This document shows, piece by piece, positions 45,220-55,981 of a DNA stretch of 64,000 nt. Under the pieces are notes generated by a model. The model was not told the DNA's origin, did no database searches, and was given only the letters and a program-made list of their open reading frames with translations. The position numbers and the translations under genes were made by a program. The stretch lies in contig CM039119.1 in NCBI GenBank assembly GCA_022036555.1, forward strand, positions 26,246,723-26,310,722, in the 5' to 3' direction. The stretch comes from Microstegium vimineum. Lineage: Eukaryota; Streptophyta; Magnoliopsida; Poales; Poaceae. Numbering within the stretch: the first letter of the stretch is position 1; the number at the start of each line of letters is the position of its first letter.

Positions 45220-46902
45220 TCAACTCATGTTGGAGAAATCCAAGATATTCAACTCATTCCTTAATTTGCAAAACCTCTTCTCATCAAGTAGCTTGGTGAA
45301 TATGTCGGCTAATTGATCATCGGTGCCCACATTGTCAATGAAAATGTCACCCTTTTGTTGATGATCTCTTATGAAGTGGTGTCTCACATCTATGTGCTTT
45401 GTTCTAGAGTGTTGGATGGGGTTGTTTGTAAGCTTCACCGCACTTTCATTATCACATAGCAAGGGAACTTTCTTGAATTTGATTCCATAATCATTCAATG
45501 TTGCTTTCATCCATAATAGTTGTGCACAACAACTCCCCACACTAATGTATTCGGCTTTGGTGGTAGAGAGTGCCACACTATTTTGCTTCTTGGATGACCA
45601 TGAGACTAGTGATCTTCCCAATAGTTGACATGTTCCACTAGTGCTCTTCCTATCAACCTTGCATCCCGCATAATCAGAGTCCGAATATCCATCTAATTCA
45701 AACCTTGACCCCTTTGGAAACCATAATCCAACATATTGTGTATGCTTCAAATATATCAATATTCTTTTTGTGGCTTTCAAGTGACTTTCTCTAGGAGATG
45801 CTTGAAATCTAGCACACATGCACACACTAAACATGACATCCGGTCTTGATGTGATCACATAGAGTAAGCTTCCAATCATAGACTGATAGAGTGTTTGATC
45901 TACCATCATGCCACTTGTGTCACCATCCAAGTGTCCATTAGTCCCCATAGGAGTACTAATTCCTTTAGCATCTTCTAATCCAAACTTCTTGATCATATCC
46001 TTGATGTACTTGTCTTGACTCACAAATGTACCATTCTTTATTTGCTTGATTTGAAGTCCAAGGAAGTAACTAAGTTCACCAATCAATGACATCTCAAATT
46101 CATTTGCCATCATCTCCCCAAAATCTTCACAAAATTCTTGATTTGTAGACCCAAAGATAATGTCATCCACATAGATTTGCAAGACAAACAAATCACTTCC
46201 AATCTTCTTAGTGAATAGAGTGGTGTCATCCAAACCAATCTTCAATCCCTTAGACAGGAGAAAGCTTCTCAACCTATCATACCATGCTCTAGGTGCTTGC
46301 TTCAATCCATAGAGAGCCTTCTTTAGCTTAAATACATGGTTGGGCTTCTTGGTATCTTCAAATCTAGGTGGTTGCTCAACATATACTTCCTCATTGATGT
46401 ACCCATTGAGAAATGCACTCTTCACATCCATTTGATAGAGCTTGATGTTGTGAGCACAAGCATAGGCCAATAGGATTCTTATTGCCTCTAATCTTGCTAC
46501 CGATGCATAAGTTTCTCCAAAATCAAGACCTTCAACTGGAGATTAACCTTGAGCCACTAGTCTTGCTTTGTTCCTCACCACTATTCCATATTGATCTTGC
46601 TTGTTCTTGAATACCCATTTGGTTCTAATGACATTGTGATTTCTTGGTCTTTCAACTAGTTCCCAAACTTGATTTCTTGTGAAGTTGTTTAGTTCTTCAT
46701 GCATAGCATTTATCCAATCCACATCCTTCAATGCTTCATCAATCTTGGTTGGCTCAAATGATGAGACAAAAGAGTAATGCTCACAAAATGAAGCCAATCT
46801 TGATCTTGTTTGAACACCACTCGCCCAATATGATGGGTGCTCTTTCATCTCCTCCTGTCTCCATGAGCACAAAGTCAATTGGACCATATAGCACAAAGCC
46901 AA
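45220..46902 (-). pseudogene. copia RT and RNase H, truncated
   Basis: One minus-strand frame from 46902 to 45220 with a TAA at 46541-46543 inside the RT start (KARLVAQG*SPVEG). The pre-RT linker (EEMKEHPSYW), then WVFKNK, KLYQMDVKSAFLNG, ALYGLKQAPRAWYDRL and the catalytic YVDDIIFGS box are present. RNase H follows with GYSDSDYAGCKVDRKSTSG, LSTTKAEYIS and DNESAVKL, ending with HHFIRDH and LADIFTKLL, the usual copia C-terminus. Upstream integrase sequence is absent because of truncation at 46926. Apart from the stop, the 416-codon part is open. Confidence 0.92.
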
Positions 46903-46926
46903 TCTTGATCTTGTTTGAACACCACT
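46792..46926. repeat. direct repeat of 30 bp at the copia/Athila junction
   Basis: agccaatcttgatcttgttt plus ten more bases occurs at 46792-46821 and again at 46897-46926, 105 bp apart. The second copy ends exactly where Athila-like protease sequence starts. It looks like template switching or fill-in during end joining. Confidence 0.75.
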
Positions 46927-47334
46927 CTAATGATGAATTCTTCTAGAACACCCTCAGGGTAACAGATAGACTGATCTGCAAGGCTACAAACACATGTTTG
47001 TGTACAATAGGGGATCTCCCAAAATCTTTTCATAAATTACCTTAGGCATAATGTTGACACTTGCGCCAAAATCGCAGATAGCTTCTGGGAAGGTGTGACA
47101 TCCTATGGAGATAGGAATGATAGGCCTCCCTGGGTCACCTTTCTTCTCGGGAAGTGAATAGTCAATCCACTTCACATCAGCGGGCTGAGTGTAGTAGTTG
47201 GTTGCATTGAAAATGTCGACAAGATTTGCAGTTTCTAAATCTTTTGGTTTGCCCGAAATCTTACCTTCCTTCATTGGGGGAACAACAGCTGCCAGCTGAG
47301 CTAATTGTATCTCTAACATCTTATTGAAACTATT
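46927..47334 (-). pseudogene. protease region of the third Athila-like element, truncated
   Basis: Frame of the gag continued: VKWIDYSLPEKKGDPGRPIIPISIG, then active site CDFGASVNIMPKVIYEKILG. After a stop at 46984 and a 1-bp change the family sequence goes on (YPEGVLEEFIIRV) to the junction with copia at 46926. The C-terminal part of the protease and all of pol are absent. It matches 13360-13560 of element A. Confidence 0.85.
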
Positions 47335-48406
47335 CTAATTTTTAATAGCAGAAGCAAAGGTATCCATCCTAGTATTTATATTTTCTAGTGCTTTATCATT
47401 GGATGCTACCTTTTTAGACATTTGTTCAAGTAGTTTGGACCGACCAACAATTAATTCCCTTAAAGGAGTAAAATTGTAATTATTGTTACCTTGGTAATTA
47501 CCTTGTCGAGGTTGCTGATTCCATTCTTGGTTTGGCTGATTCCATCCTTGGCCTTGCTGAGGACGATAGTTGTTGTTGTTGTTAATGAAGTTCACAACCT
47601 CTTGCAATTCAGGACAATTGTTTTCTGAATGGCCAATATCTCCACACTCTTCACAAGTCATGCGAGGGTCATTGATAAGCATGACATCCCTCTTCTCGAT
47701 GTGTTGGCTTTCAAGCTTCTTCATAATAAGGTCCAACTTGACGGTGACCATGTTAGCTTGCTTGAGTTGATGTATGCCTCCTCCTCCCTTGCGAGGTTGA
47801 TTGCGTTCTTCGTTCTAGCTCTGATTAGAGGTCATCTTCTCACATAGTGATGTTGCAACGGAGAGATTAGGTGACAGGAAAGCTCCTACAGCTGCGACAT
47901 CCATAGATTCACGGGAACTAGTGACTACTCTGTGATATAAAGTCTGTAATAATAGCCAATCCTCCATTCCATGGTGAGGACATCTCATGATGTAATCTTG
48001 AAAACATTCCCATGCTTCGGCGAATGATTCATCATGTTGTTGTTGAAAGCTTGAAATTTTCCCACACAGAGCATTGGTCTTGCCTATAGGAAAGAACTTT
48101 GCCAGGAAAGTAGTGGTACACTTATCCCATGTAGTGTTCATATATTTATTTGTGTAGAACCGTTGTTTTGCTTTCCCCAAAAGTGAAAATGGGAATAGGC
48201 GGAGTAGAGTAGCATCTCTCGATACTCCTTTGATTGTGAAGCTGCTGCAGATCTCAAGAAAGTGTTGTAAGTGTGCACTTGCATCTTCATGAGCCTTTCT
48301 GCAGAATTGATTTGCTTGAACCATGGTAATGAGATCAGGCTTGAGCTGGAATCCGTTATCTCCAACATTCCTTGTAGGTCCAGTGCGGATGTTGGCAGTA
48401 GTTGGG
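47335..48406 (-). pseudogene. gag of the third Athila-like element, main part
   Basis: Core and nucleocapsid of the Athila-like gag: MVQANQFCRKAHEDASAHLQ, LLRLFPFSLLGKAKQRFY, WDKCTTTFLAKFFPIGKT, and DWLLLQTLYHRV. Then a zinc knuckle (CEECGDIGHSENNCPE) and an Asn/Gln-rich tail. It is one frame with TAG codons at 47815-47817 and at about 47333-47335. The N-terminal part lies beyond the inserted block, at 63441-63654. It is better kept than the gag of element A. Confidence 0.9.
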
Positions 48407-51051
48407 TGTAACGGTCCACAATTTCCTCGAAGGGAAATCCACAGATTACAACATAATGTGATAGTCCCAGGAATACCAAGCTATCACATTATGGATATAC
48501 AGTTGATACCACAGTCATACATCGCAAATTACAAGATTACAAGTATTACAACTTAGAGATACACACCCTACTACAACACGAAACTAGCGGAAGACGCACG
48601 CGAAACGATATCAGAGCAGAAGCAATGCACCAGCAGGTGAAGGCTCCTCCTTCACAAGCAACCTTGAGCGTAGGACAAGACCACCTAAACCTCCGGATCC
48701 TTGCTGTTGTCGTCAAAGATAGCATCCAAACCTGACAAATAACTTTCAGTACGATTTGTACTGGCCACTGGCTCCCACCCTATGCTTTTGCGTTTGCTTT
48801 GTGGTAAGTGGATGCAAGGGTATAGCAAAAGACCTATTTATGGCTATAGTTTGCCTATGCATAAGGTAATCAATATTAAGTATATAATTGTATCTCAAGT
48901 TTTAACACATTTCCATCCATCCATCCCATCCACACACATCTCACCACACTCTCACTCTCTAGGCGATAAGGACAACTCCCTCTCGTCCTTATCTCAGCGG
49001 CTCACAGCCGGATCCTGCAAAACCTAGGGGAGAGAAGAAAGTACTCATCTCACTACTCAAGAGAAGCATAGGTCAAGGGAATGTCCATATCCGGGGACAC
49101 GGCTATACGTATAGATCGATCAACTCTACAGAGTGTGTACACCTATACCCACAAGATCACCATCATCGGCATGTGCACTGCCTAGGCTGATACCGGGCTG
49201 TATTCCAACTCGGAACGATACCATCCTGCCACTCAGCCCTAGGGCTCCCCGTCGCACCGGCAAACTGAGACTAGGAGACGCAGCACCTGGCCATGGTGGT
49301 ACTGCGCATCTAGGATGGTGCGGGATCCCAACACCGGCACCACCCACCCTATCACCTCACAACCAAGCAGTAATGGCATTGTCCAGATTGGTCGAACATC
49401 CGTCCCCCGCCCATTCAGGGACGAGTGGTGTGTACGAAAAAGTCCCATGGTTCTGGTCCTCTCGATATCCAGTTCCTAAGTGGGATCAGACAGGTCATCT
49501 CCTCAATCGGGGTCCTCCCCCGTGCCATCACAGCACCTCTATCCCAGGGCTCGCCCCGGGATCTCCTCAGAACACATGTACCCGCCATAGGTACCTCACG
49601 TGGGGATGCCCAAGTCGCACCCCCGGCAAGACTCATCCCATGGACTCGTCATAGGACCTGTCCGATCGACTCAACCCTCACCACACACCCAAAACACACG
49701 CCAAGATCTCCCTAGGTTGTTATCATTATAACGGCACACAATGCCTAGCCACTCACAAACAATCCTCCACTCAGCATCACATCAATGACATAATGCGAAG
49801 TAGAAGTAAGCAGCGAGCAAGTAAGTAAAACGGATGTCTATCCTAACAGCGGGTGTGTAGGGGTAAGGTTGAGACAAGGTAAAGGCTTTCCAAACAATCT
49901 ACCATGCAACCTATCAGTTTAATTGCAGAAAGTAAAGCACTAGCATCTATGTATATACATGTCTAATAGGATTCTACGAGGTTGGGTGGGACATGGCACC
50001 TGTTCATTTAGATCCATAATCATCCACATCTGCTGCTGCTCATGCCTCCTGCCTCCAACGGATCACCGGTCCGATCAACATTGCTCTCGATGCAACTACC
50101 TCGATAGAGCGACAAACAAGGAAGAAAACAATCAATCCTTATCCAAGGTCCAAATAAAAAGGCAGCAACACGAAGAAGATCGGCTAACGACAAAAGAACT
50201 CCAAAATACTGAGTCCTCGCGGTGGTTGTCCGCTTTCCTCGGGCTCAAAATAAAACATGAGTGGTTGTACGTTAAGCATAAGCTCGAGTCACAACCCCGA
50301 AATAGCCACACTTCCCGGGTTGATGGTGTCAACCCGTATGGCTTCATGATAAAGGGGCTTAGACTCTAGCTTAACTTAGACACACACCACAACTTGCGGT
50401 CTTTCAATCAGGGTGTCATGGAAATTGACAGGAACCGAAAGATTGCAAGCGAGAGAGGAAGACAAACACAACAGGGTTTGGCCTTTGTAGCCTTATACCC
50501 CACAAGTCACAACTAAGCACGAGCAAGAAAGAATGAACAACGCGAGATCCAAGAGTTGTGACTTGGTCCCATAGACTTCGACTTGCATGCCATGAAAATT
50601 GGCACAAGCAAAAGAGAATGAGACAAGAGAAAGAGGGGGAGGGTTGGCTAGGCCGTGCATATCACGTCCTCGGTAAATACAGTTTCTAACGGTCAATCGA
50701 GTCGACTCGCATGGTTCCAAGGACATGGCATAGACCATAGCTTCGCTAACCAACAGAGAGGTTGGAACGAGGAATAAAGAAAAGGGGAAGTGGTCTACTA
50801 CTCCCGATCCACACGCCACGGAAAAAGGCGAGGCATTGGGAAGGAGTGACACACAAGATAATACACAACACTCAAATCCACTCTTAGGGTACCACGACCT
50901 ATGTGCACTAAATGCACCTAGACACCCTTAGGGCCTTAGCGGTGCGGTTGTCACCACAAGGACCTAAGAAGTACCACGGTCTAAAATAGGTACAAGCATA
51001 CAAGGGCTTGAGCACGAAAGAGTCAAAAGAGAGAAGGGGAGAGAAAGGTTC
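48407..51051 (-). repeat. structure IV, downstream part
   Basis: About 2.6 kb of LTR-like sequence without a gene. The end near 48407-48800 is typical for the 3' part of Tekay-like LTRs. The 173-codon plus-strand ORF at 49133-49654 is in GC-rich LTR sequence and has no domain. The last five bases (ggttc, 51047-51051) are the target site of element III. Confidence 0.6.
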
Positions 51052-52185
51052 TGTTGACACCGTTTTTCAGCACGTGTCAAATGAGCTAAGGCTTGACTGG
51101 TCAGCGGCTGTTCTCCATCGGCATCGGGAAATCGTGAGCCAGTATTTGCCGATGAGAGTGCTGCGGGGAGACTAAGTGTATTGCCGATGGAAGCTGGAGG
51201 TTTTGGATATTGCCGATGCCGATTGCTGGCAAGCTTAATTGGTGAAGTCAGGTAGCCTGGGCTGTAAAGTTGCTGTTGCCGATTGCCGATGAGGAGACGT
51301 TGCCGATTGCCGATGAGAAGTTGATGCCGAGTGCCGATGGAGAGTGGTTGTCGACTGCCGATAGGTTGGTGAAGACAGTTATCGGTACAAGGTTGCCGAT
51401 CGGGAAGTATTACCGATGGCGATGGGCATGAGGTGCCGATTGGGTGACTTAGCGCTTGATGTCAGCAGAAGGCTGCCGGTGGTCAAAGAAGGAAGTCGCG
51501 GATTGAAAAGATCTACCGATGGAAAGTTTCCATCGAAGGGAAGACATATGGAAACTGGTGATTTTATACCAGTATTATTATAGTAGTTTGAGTCCGACTC
51601 TTGCATGAGTCGTTTGTTTTCCTTTAAAATAGGTGTGTTTGTTTAGGAAAATAATATTATTGTTTTAGATCCGACTCCTGCGTGAGTCAGTTTCCTTAAA
51701 GTTAGGAGTTTGTTTTAGGAAGGATACGAATCGTGTCTTTGTACAACTCTCCATGCGGGAGTATAAATATGTGCCCGAGGGCTACGTGTAAATCAATCCA
51801 ATATCAAACAAACCAATTTTACTCTTATTCTACTTTTGTCACAATTTACCCTTTATTGCATTAGTTATAGTTTATCAACGAGTTCTTCAAGCTTCGACGG
51901 GCTGCATCACCCTGATCTCTGTCAAATCCTTGCAAGTTCCGCGTGGGAGTACCTCTGAGCTTTGGCATCCGGGCGCATCGTTGTTGCCTCGTTCAGCTCT
52001 GCTCTAGTTATCCTGATCAAGCCTCAATCCCAGCATCCGGGCGCATCGCCGTTGTCTGGATTGGATCTTGCTCTAGTTATTGTCCTTGTCGATTAAATGG
52101 TCAAATCGACTGGCATGCCTCCGGATATCGAATTTTGGGTATAAGCCCGAGGTGTTCGCAGATCCTGACGCTTTTTGTGTCAACA
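51052..52185 (+). repeat. 5' LTR of element III
   Basis: 1134 bp from tgttgacacc to tgtcaaca. The first 390 bp hold about 13 GCCGAT/ATCGGC hexamers. A gagtataaatatg box near 51760 is the likely TATA region. Confidence 0.93.
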
Positions 52186-52191
52186 CCTCTT

Positions 52192-52212
52192 TTGGCACGC
52201 TCGGTGGGACCC
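52192..52212 (+). other. primer-binding site of element III
   Basis: ttggcacgctcggtgggacc starts six bases after the LTR, as in element II. Confidence 0.65.
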
Positions 52213-52983
52213 GATTATATAAATTATATATTTATCATGACTAATCCAAGGAGTGTCATTGAAGTCTCTGCGGCAGATCTGACAGATCGTCAGAAGCAGG
52301 CTATGGAGCAGGCAATGGAGGAGTACAAGCGCTTATATCTTAGATCCTTCAGCCTAAACGGGATTGGCGAAGCAAAGCAAGATCCGCTGTCGCCACGACA
52401 GACTACTTTCTACACCGATCCTGGTAAAGTACAAGATACGGTTAATTATGCATTTAATGAGGTATTAATTAGCCAATCCAACGTGCTGTCCGATACCGTA
52501 TGCAATGCTGTCAAGCAAGCTTTCAAGGGACAGACACCATATTACGTTGGTCCAGAGTATCGTCAGCTCGGATCGGCATCTGCTGCGACTCCATCGGCGG
52601 TTCCAAGGGTGTTTACACCAATTATGAGCCGATCTGCTGATGAGATCGCGCCACCAAGATTAAGCCCAACAAGCACTACTCAGGTGAACACAAATCTGGT
52701 GGCTTCAACAATGTCTGGACCTGTGATCCAGAATCAGCCAACTTCAGCCAACTGTTGGGGATACGGTATGTCTCCAAGTCTATCTACTGATTCCAGATTG
52801 GTCCAAGATAACCATGCAGGGTGGAAGGTTCCCATGGCATCGGCAACATCTGCACAGCCGATGGTTCCAGTGATGCATTATGCTACATCTTCTCCAACGG
52901 TGCAGTTGCCAACAGGGAATCTGCAAACGGCAATGCTTGGTCGATGCAACAAGACGTGCCAATAGTTAATCAGCTTATATCGG

Positions 52984-53271
52984 CAAATTCTTGGTCGATG
53001 CAACAAGGCATGTCGAGTGTCAATCAGCCTGCATCGGCCATGGCCGCTCAACCCATGGTACCTACAAATCAAAGCTATCATCCAAGAGTATAAGGGTTGC
53101 AAGAGTCGGTTGGCTATCAGCCATCGGCAAATTTTTGGCCCATGCAACAAAGCATGCCGATTGTCAATCAGTCTGTATCGGCAATAGCTGCTCAGCCTAT
53201 GGTACCCGCAAGTCGAGGCTATCATCCGAGTGTACAAGGGCTACAAGAGTCAGCTAGTTATCAACCATCGG
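52984..53271 (+). repeat. two 144-bp repeats in the gag of element III
   Basis: The unit starts caaattcttggtcgatgcaa at 52984 and recurs with changes at 53128. Each would encode 48 residues including SMQQGM, AAQPMV and YHP. The first copy ends with a stop codon. A half unit of about 54 bp precedes the first copy. Confidence 0.8.
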
Positions 53272-53618
53272 TAAGTCATGTGCCGATGACACCTAATGTA
53301 GGTTGGATCGGTCAATTGCCGATTCAGCAGCAATATGTGCAGCCTGAACACCAAGTGGCAGGAGTTCCGCAGCATCCAACGAGTCTTCAGGATGAAGTAT
53401 CGGTACATCAACCGATAAGTACTACACCGCAATACTCGCAAGAAAGAGTGTACAATGAAACATCGGTATAACAACCGATGAATGTAATGAATATAATGCC
53501 ACAATGCAAGCCAGTAATTGTGCAAAGTTGCCCATCGACAACGCAGCCGAAGCATAGTATTCCAATAACTGGTACTGCGCATGCACCGATCATTTCAAAT
53601 ACTTTGACGTCAAGACCT

Positions 53619-53930
53619 GAAGAAGTGCATCAACCTACTCAACCGGTCGATGTTCAAAGTTGCCCATCGGCCAATCAGCCGATGCATAATATTCAACAGA
53701 TTGGTGTTGTTGATGGGTCGATCGCTCTGGCCTGTTTAATACAAAGATGTGAAGAAATACATCAATCTACTCAGCCAGTAGGCATCCAGAATTGCTCATC
53801 GGTTAGGCAGCCGATGCATAACGTTCAACAGATTGGTGCTGCTGATGTATCAATTGCTCCGACTTGCTCACCACGGAAATATGAAGAAATGCATCCATCT
53901 GCCCAATCAGTGAGCGAGTCTGCGCATCGG
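53619..53930 (+). repeat. 132-bp repeats in the gag of element III
   Basis: The marker gaagaa(g/a)t(g/a)cat recurs at 53619, 53751 and 53883, giving two full units and a partial third. Each unit encodes 44 residues (EEVHQPTQPV, QPMHNIQQIG). A partial related unit precedes the first. Not found in the gag of element II. Confidence 0.8.
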
Positions 53931-55496
53931 CAAGATCCAGACACAAAGGTGTTTTTGACCGGGAAAGTGGAAGCTTCAGACTCGGACGAAGAGCCAAATA
54001 TCAACGTTGCTGAATTAGAAAGTTTCACCTTTGACATCACCGAGGCCGATCAAGATGTTAAATCATTTGAGCCCAGGGAGATTTGGGGCGCAAAGGTGCT
54101 CTTCATTAGCCAAGGGGACTCCGAGTCAGATGAGGAGGTGAACATCGGTGTTGTTGAGTGGATAAAAGATGAGGAGCCGGTACCTTGTGCGCTCGGCCAG
54201 AAGAGGACTGGAAAGTTCACCTTTGATGTCACGAAGGCCGATGGGATATTTGACCTATTGCTTCAGGAAGGGCGAATTAAACTAGCCCCTCATCAGGTAA
54301 TTCCATCGGCCGAGGAACTCAAGAAGACCAGGTACTGCAAGTGGCATAATGCAACATCACACAGTACCAATGCCTGCAAAGTGTTCAGGCAGCAGTTGCA
54401 GTCAGAGATTGAATCTGGGCGTATCAAATTTGAAAATTCAAAAGTCTAGAAACCGGTGGAAACTGATCAGTGCCCGTTTCCAAATAATATGGTAGAAACC
54501 AGTGGAAAGACTAAGGTGTTGACATCGGATGCTGCCAGAAAAAGTGCATCGGTAGATCCTGATCATCAAGTGGCTGAACGCGATGTAGAAAAGTTTGCCG
54601 ATGACAGGAAAGGGGAGAGAGTTGCCGATGAAGGTAGCAATACCAATAGGGCTCCTGGCGTTGTAATCACTCACAAACAGCCAAGGAAAGGATATCGGCG
54701 ATCGCAGAAGGAGCGATATCGGCAAGAAGAGAAGGAACAGGAACGGCTTCGGCAGAAAAACCACTGGAGGTGTCCCTTCTTCATTCACTGTTGGGAAGAG
54801 GGCATTAAGCTACCCACTGCTGATAACTGTCCTGAATGCAATAGGTACTGCGCTGCCGATCGGTTAGGTAAGAAACCTTGTTCTGATGATCGGGCATCTA
54901 GGTACGCCAAGCCGCTCAGAGAGAAGAGGTCGGTGCATGACCGACTGGGGGGCAAGCTTAAGGCCCATAACGGACTTGGCAGGTGTGTTGAAAAAGGGAA
55001 GCCTGAGGAGATGGCCAACGCGAGAGTGCCCGATGAGGAAGTGCTCTTTAGAGATTCGAAGCAGTGCCGATGCGAATAATGAAAGGCAGCATCAACCTGC
55101 CTGGAGAACCAAACTTCCTCAGTGGTGCCCCAAGGGTCTGACAAAGACTCAGAAGAGAAGGATTCAGCGCGAACGCCGAAATAACTTATATGATGGTGAA
55201 AATCCTTCAAGGGAAAAGCAGTGGAGGCCAAAGCGCAAAATGGAGATCCATCGGCAAACGGCCATATAATGCCGATGGTCTAACCAGAGTCGATCTTGGA
55301 CGTTTTGGCTTGGGGACCGCACTCGGCGAACTCTGGCGATTCCAGTTATTATACTTGGGGGCATCGGTCGGTGATTTGTGTATGAAACGCCGATGGATTT
55401 GTTAACTGCCAGAGGAAGACAGTTGTAAAAAATGATTCTGCTGTGCTTACGTGCAATAATTAAGTATGTGGTCCAAGTATTTTAGAGATTGCCCCT

Positions 55497-55870
55497 TGTA
55501 CTTTCTTTGGTGGATCTATCGGCATTGTTTGGATTTCGTTCCAATGGGAGTATGAAATTTTGTTGCCGATTATTGCTGCCTCAACCAACGATCAGGCTGA
55601 ATACTAGGCTACGCTAAACAGTTGGGATTACTTGAGGAAGGTTTTAGCCGATTCGATAAGTCATGGTGTCAGTAATGGTTGCCGATGACTAGGTAAAAGA
55701 GTTTGCCGATGGTACTCTTGCATGGAGGTTGGTTTTACTGGTTGGGACTAAGTTCTAGGCTTGGAAAATGGTTCCCTAATCAGGTCCTTATCGAATAAGA
55801 CAGTCTGCTCCCAGCAATGCGTACATTCCAGAAACTCTCGAAGGAGTTGGCGTATAGCGTGCTCATTTGA
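55497..55870 (+). pseudogene. pol remnants of element III (archaeal-type RNase H and integrase end)
   Basis: 55497-55650 still reads TFFGGS...IGIVWIS and ASTNDQAEY, matching FFDGSTCKEGAGIGILLIS and TSTNNQAEY in element II. 55745-55865 reads SGPYRIRQSAPSNAYIPETLEGV, matching the integrase C-terminus of II. Everything between (integrase core, HHCC) and before (protease, RT, RNase H) is gone, so at least two deletions removed pol. Confidence 0.8.
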
Positions 55871-55981
55871 ATGCCGATGAAAGGAAAGTTATAATACATC
55901 GGTAAAAGTGTATCGACATTATATTACAGAGCAACATCAAGTATCAATATCGCATTTGCCGATGTGACAGAATTTAACGAG

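Larger units (their letters stand above)
42498..46926 (-). mobile_element. SIRE/Maximus-like Ty1/copia element, 3' part
   Basis: Minus-strand RT-RNase H, spacer, PPT and 3' LTR. Gag, protease, integrase and the 5' LTR are missing. The left end inserted into a Tekay-like LTR. The right end is a junction at 46926 with Athila-like protease sequence, where a 30-bp copia segment is repeated. Confidence 0.87.
52237..55269 (+). pseudogene. gag of element III, capsid core deleted, repeats expanded
   Basis: ATG at 52237 (MTNPRSVIEVSAADL), matching element II; the longer upstream ORF is only LTR read-through. N-terminal region to 52963, then a frameshift, and a second frame with stops near 53091, 53469 and 54447. 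The middle is Gln/Pro/Met-rich and contains two repeat arrays. The Retrotrans_gag capsid core of element II is absent: the repeats run directly into the acidic linker (FTFDITEADQDVKSFEPRE). Then come a Cys/His motif (YCKWHNATSHSTNAC), a basic region, the second Cys/His cluster (CPFFIHCWEEG, CPEC) and KLPQWCPKGLTKTQKRR after another shift. The protein could not assemble particles on its own. Confidence 0.87.

Noticed and set aside
49133..49654. 173-codon plus-strand ORF
   Set aside because: Lies in GC-rich LTR-like sequence of structure IV, has no recognisable domain, and overlaps ORFs in other frames.
51943..52236. Upstream extension of the 340-codon frame into the 5' LTR of element III
   Set aside because: The LTR part is read-through. 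The gag ATG at 52237 aligns with the gag start of element II.
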